From: Methanoculleus sp.
GTDB taxonomy: Archaea; Halobacteriota; Methanomicrobia; Methanomicrobiales; Methanoculleaceae
Direction of reading: 5' to 3'
Length of the DNA: 16,575 nt
Assembly (NCBI GenBank): GCA_028698765.1
Contig: JAQVVW010000002.1
Location: 1-16,575, forward strand
The stretch's first letter is position 1. Every line of letters begins with the position of its first letter. The notes beneath the pieces were generated by a model. That model was not told the DNA's origin and ran no database searches. It worked only from the letters and a program-made list of their open reading frames with translations. The translations under genes and the position numbers were made by a program. Positions 14,510 through 16,575 of the stretch are shown piece after piece.

Positions 14510-14537
14510 TTATATTATATTAATATTTTTATATTTC
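14510..14537 (-). promoter_or_regulatory. AT-only promoter region for the small SdrD_B gene
   Basis: A sharp AT-only run (TTATATTATATTAATATTTT and onward) sits in GC-rich DNA. On the minus strand it offers several TATA boxes, such as AATATAATATAAG. Initiation about 25 bases downstream would give a leader of roughly 135 bases before the ATG at 14353, long for an archaeal message. The exact box is not resolvable by eye. Confidence 0.5.
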
Positions 14538-14624
14538 ACAGGGCAGGTTTTGCGAGGATTGGGTCTGTGCCCGGGCGATTCGACATAAAATAGTGGATAA
14601 TATCGTGCCTTTCACCCTATAAAG

Positions 14625-14644
14625 GCCGGGGCAAGAACCCCGGC
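14625..14644 (-). terminator. Hairpin downstream of the large right-hand surface protein
   Basis: GCCGGGG (14625-14631) pairs perfectly with CCCCGGC (14638-14644) around CAAGAA. On the minus strand it lies 63 bases after the stop at 14707 and is followed by CTTTATAG, a weak T-rich tail. It probably marks the end of that transcript, although archaeal terminators often rely on T-tracts alone, so the hairpin role is tentative. Confidence 0.45.
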
Positions 14645-14706
14645 GGGAGGGGGCCATAGAGGAGCCGCGCACCCCCGTTGCCGATCAGCGGCCTGCCCTG
14701 GACCCG

Positions 14707-16575
14707 TCACTCATCCCGGTCGTCGTCGTCCTTGTCCTTCTTGTCCTCTTTATCCTTGTCCTTCTTGTCCTCTTTATCCTTGTCCTTCTTGTCATCCTTA
14801 TCGTCCTTGGTCTTATCTTCGTCGTCGTCATCGTCCTCGTTCACGTCACCGGCAGTCATCGTACGAGCATCATCCTGCTCCCCGCCGGCTCCGTCATCGG
14901 TATCGTCCGTTGACATCGAAGTCGCATCCCCGGGGTTCTGCGGCGCAGCGGTCACGGCAGGTCTTTCCCGATCATCATCCCCCGCCTCGTCGTCATCATT
15001 CTCCCGCTCATCATCCGCTCCGTCTCCGGTGCCGCCTGTCCCATCATCGTCGGCACCCTCCTCTTCCCCGGCCGCGGGGGACGGAGGTGTGGCCCCGATC
15101 GGGATCTGGGTAGGGGATGCGGGAATCAGCCCTGCATCCCTGACAACCGTCTCGCCGCCGCCAACTTGGAACCGGGTTGTCGCGCCGGTCACCGGGTCGG
15201 CATGGCTGTCCCCGCCGGTGCTCGTGAAGACGTAGTCGTCCGGCAGGATGAACGCCAGTGAGTACTCCCCGGGCGGGAGGGGGCCGAAGAGGTACGTGGA
15301 GAAGTAGTCGTCATGATGGCCGGTGCGGGCCGATGCAACCTGGTCCCCGCTCGCATTCAGGAGGCGGACCTCGACGCCCGTCAGGCCGTGTCCCTCGTTC
15401 TTGAGCCCATCCCCGTCACCGTCGTTCCAGGTTGTCCCGAGTATCCACCCGTAGGCCTCTGCCGGCGCCACCGGGCGGTAATTGCCGATGAAGCCCGCGT
15501 TCAGGGTCTGCTGCCCGGCCCCGCCTTCGGCGAACGCCACGCTCTCATCCTGCGGGTTCGCATCGCTGCCGTTCCCTGAGACGGTGCAGGAGTAGCCGTC
15601 CGGCATCAGGAACTCAACACCGCTGTAGCCCCCGGAGGGGATGGTCTCGAACCGGTAGGACCCGTCTGGACCGGTGACGGCATGGTCGGCCATGCTCTTC
15701 ATCCCGATCAGCCGCACACCGATGCCGGGGATGCCGGGTTCGCCGGTGTCAGGGACACCGTCCGCGTTCAGGTCATACCAGACCCTTCCCGAGAGTGCGC
15801 TCGTGTTCTGGTTGTCGTCGCCGTTGTCATCGTCGACATCGTCTCCGAAGTCGTCCCCATGATCGTCCCCGTTATCATCTCCGTTATCATCGCCGACATC
15901 GTCTCCATCGTCATCGCCGAAGTCGTCCCCATTATCGTCGTCCCCGTTGTGCGTAGGCCTCGGAGTCATGATTCCGGTCGGCATCGGGGTCCCGGCCCTC
16001 GTCGGCGTCGGAATCACGTGCCCGTCGTCATCGTCATCCCGGTCGTCTCTATCATCTCCCGGCTTCGTCACTGGCGCCTTCTGAGGCACGACCGGTGCCT
16101 TCGGGGGCTTGATGGGGGTTACCGTGGGCCCGGGCGTCGGAGTTGCGGTCGGCGTCAGCGTCGGTGTCGGCGTGGGCTCCGGTCCCAGTCTCACCGTCCA
16201 GGCGTCCAGATTCACCGGTCCTTCCCTCTGAGTAGCATTGAAGGTCCCTGCGAAGAGGTAATTCCCGGGTGCGATCTCGATGACCGATGCGGCCGCATCG
16301 CCGGGATTCTCACCCCCAAAGGTCTTGCTCCAGGCCACCGCACCTTCGGCGTCGGTCGCGACCAGCCAGGCGTCGGTGTCATTCACGCCGGAAAATCCCG
16401 TCTCCCCGGCGACGAGATAGCCGCCGTCTGCGGTCTCGATGACCGCGTTGGCCGACTCGTTCACGCCGAAGTCGCCGTAGATCCAGTTCCAGACGACCTC
16501 CCCGTCGGGGGTGAGTTTGAGGAGGAGCACATCGGTATCGACCGTTGTGTTGTCAGGCCGCTCCGTGAACGTCCC
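14707..16575 (-). CDS. Large modular surface protein, C-terminal 622 residues (N-terminus beyond window)
   Basis: The frame is open at the right edge, so residue numbers count from there. Residues 1-132 are beta-propeller-like repeats of about 50 residues (DTDVLLLKLTPDGEVVW, DGGYLVAGETG, DAWLVATDAEGAVAW). A Pro/Thr linker follows (about 133-172), then Asp-rich stretches including 11 xGDD tetrads (210-254). Two SdrD_B-like modules follow (about 257-368 with GRVWYDLNADG; about 376-484 with LGTTWNDGDGDG). The rest is an acidic linker and a Lys/Asp repeat tail (592-615), ending DDDDRDE. By family knowledge such proteins are extracellular and the Asp loops bind calcium. No C-terminal membrane helix or sortase motif is present, so attachment to the cell is unexplained. 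The start and signal peptide lie outside the window. Confidence 0.9.
   Translation of the reverse strand, partial: GTFTERPDNTTVDTDVLLLKLTPDGEVVWNWIYGDFGVNESANAVIETADGGYLVAGETGFSGVNDTDAWLVATDAEGAVAWSKTFGGENPGDAAASVIEIAPGNYLFAGTFNATQREGPVNLDAWTVRLGPEPTPTPTLTPTATPTPGPTVTPIKPPKAPVVPQKAPVTKPGDDRDDRDDDDDGHVIPTPTRAGTPMPTGIMTPRPTHNGDDDNGDDFGDDDGDDVGDDNGDDNGDDHGDDFGDDVDDDNGDDNQNTSALSGRVWYDLNADGVPDTGEPGIPGIGVRLIGMKSMADHAVTGPDGSYRFETIPSGGYSGVEFLMPDGYSCTVSGNGSDANPQDESVAFAEGGAGQQTLNAGFIGNYRPVAPAEAYGWILGTTWNDGDGDGLKNEGHGLTGVEVRLLNASGDQVASARTGHHDDYFSTYLFGPLPPGEYSLAFILPDDYVFTSTGGDSHADPVTGATTRFQVGGGETVVRDAGLIPASPTQIPIGATPPSPAAGEEEGADDDGTGGTGDGADDERENDDDEAGDDDRERPAVTAAPQNPGDATSMSTDDTDDGAGGEQDDARTMTAGDVNEDDDDDEDKTKDDKDDKKDKDKEDKKDKDKEDKKDKDDDDRDE
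14731..14802 (-). repeat. Three tandem 24-base units coding DKEDKKDK
   Basis: The first two plus-strand copies, 14731-14754 and 14755-14778, are identical. The third (14779-14802) differs in a few bases. The protein units are DKDDKKDK, DKEDKKDK, DKEDKKDK, near the C-terminus of the large surface protein. Near-identity suggests recent copy gain, so copy number may vary between strains. Confidence 0.85.
15814..15948 (-). repeat. Eleven xGDD tetrapeptide repeats (12-base units)
   Basis: Residues 210-254 of the large surface protein read as tetrads NGDD, FGDD, DGDD, VGDD, NGDD, NGDD, HGDD, FGDD, VDDD, NGDD with one extra Asp after the first NGDD. The variable first residue and synonymous codon differences show partial divergence. 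The stretch is strongly acidic, probably disordered, and may bind divalent cations. Confidence 0.85.

Noticed and set aside
14678..15235. Ser-rich plus-strand open frame of 185 codons
   Set aside because: The Ser runs are the antisense reading of Asp and Lys codon repeats in the large surface protein. There is no promoter or ribosome binding site.
15814..15948. Short regular repeats that might suggest a CRISPR array
   Set aside because: The 12-base units are in frame, contiguous and without spacers. They code xGDD protein repeats.

Overview
The window looks like a high-GC methanogenic archaeon of the Methanomicrobiales, with Methanoculleus or a close relative as my best guess from memory of gene content. 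This is an inference, not a database result. The basis is an archaeal ATP-dependent DNA ligase, an archaea-specific Nre repair protein with a C-terminal PCNA-binding motif, a DUF2117 protein (a family I know from methanogens), TATA-type promoters in AT-rich gaps, Shine-Dalgarno sites of the GGAGGTGA type, and two large secreted modular surface proteins built from DUF2341, Big_2, thrombospondin-3-like and SdrD_B-like modules.

Left part (1-4463). A giant secreted protein on the minus strand runs off the left edge, so its C-terminus is missing. Upstream of it lies an AT-rich, gene-poor gap (3848-4127) with a long hairpin and nested dyads. An open frame with no good start (4128-4436) follows and looks like the 3' remnant of an exported protein gene.

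Middle part (4464-9654). A membrane acyltransferase-3 gene (minus) diverges from a PPC/DUF296 gene (plus), and the two share a symmetrical TATATA box. The PPC gene overlaps a YgiQ-type radical SAM gene by 4 bases (ATGA). Next come small uncharacterised genes, including a small membrane protein and a small secreted protein, and then an AIM24/DUF124 gene.

Housekeeping and repair part (9686-13843). A DUF2117 gene overlaps nre by 14 bases on the plus strand. Nre converges on the DNA ligase gene, and the two stop codons are nested in one TTAA. A small hypothetical gene diverges from the ligase.

Right part (13865-16575). A small secreted protein consisting of one SdrD_B-like module has a strong Shine-Dalgarno site, a structured leader and an AT-rich promoter. 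Beyond a hairpin terminator lies the C-terminal 622 residues of a second large surface protein. It carries propeller-like repeats, Pro/Thr and Asp-rich linkers, two SdrD_B-like modules and a charged Lys/Asp repeat tail, and its N-terminus lies beyond the right edge. The small protein resembles the second module of the large one.

No rRNA, tRNA, CRISPR array, transposase or prophage gene was seen. The best candidates for new biology are the DUF2117-Nre coupling next to ligase, the structured leader of the small SdrD_B gene, and the dyads upstream of the giant surface protein.
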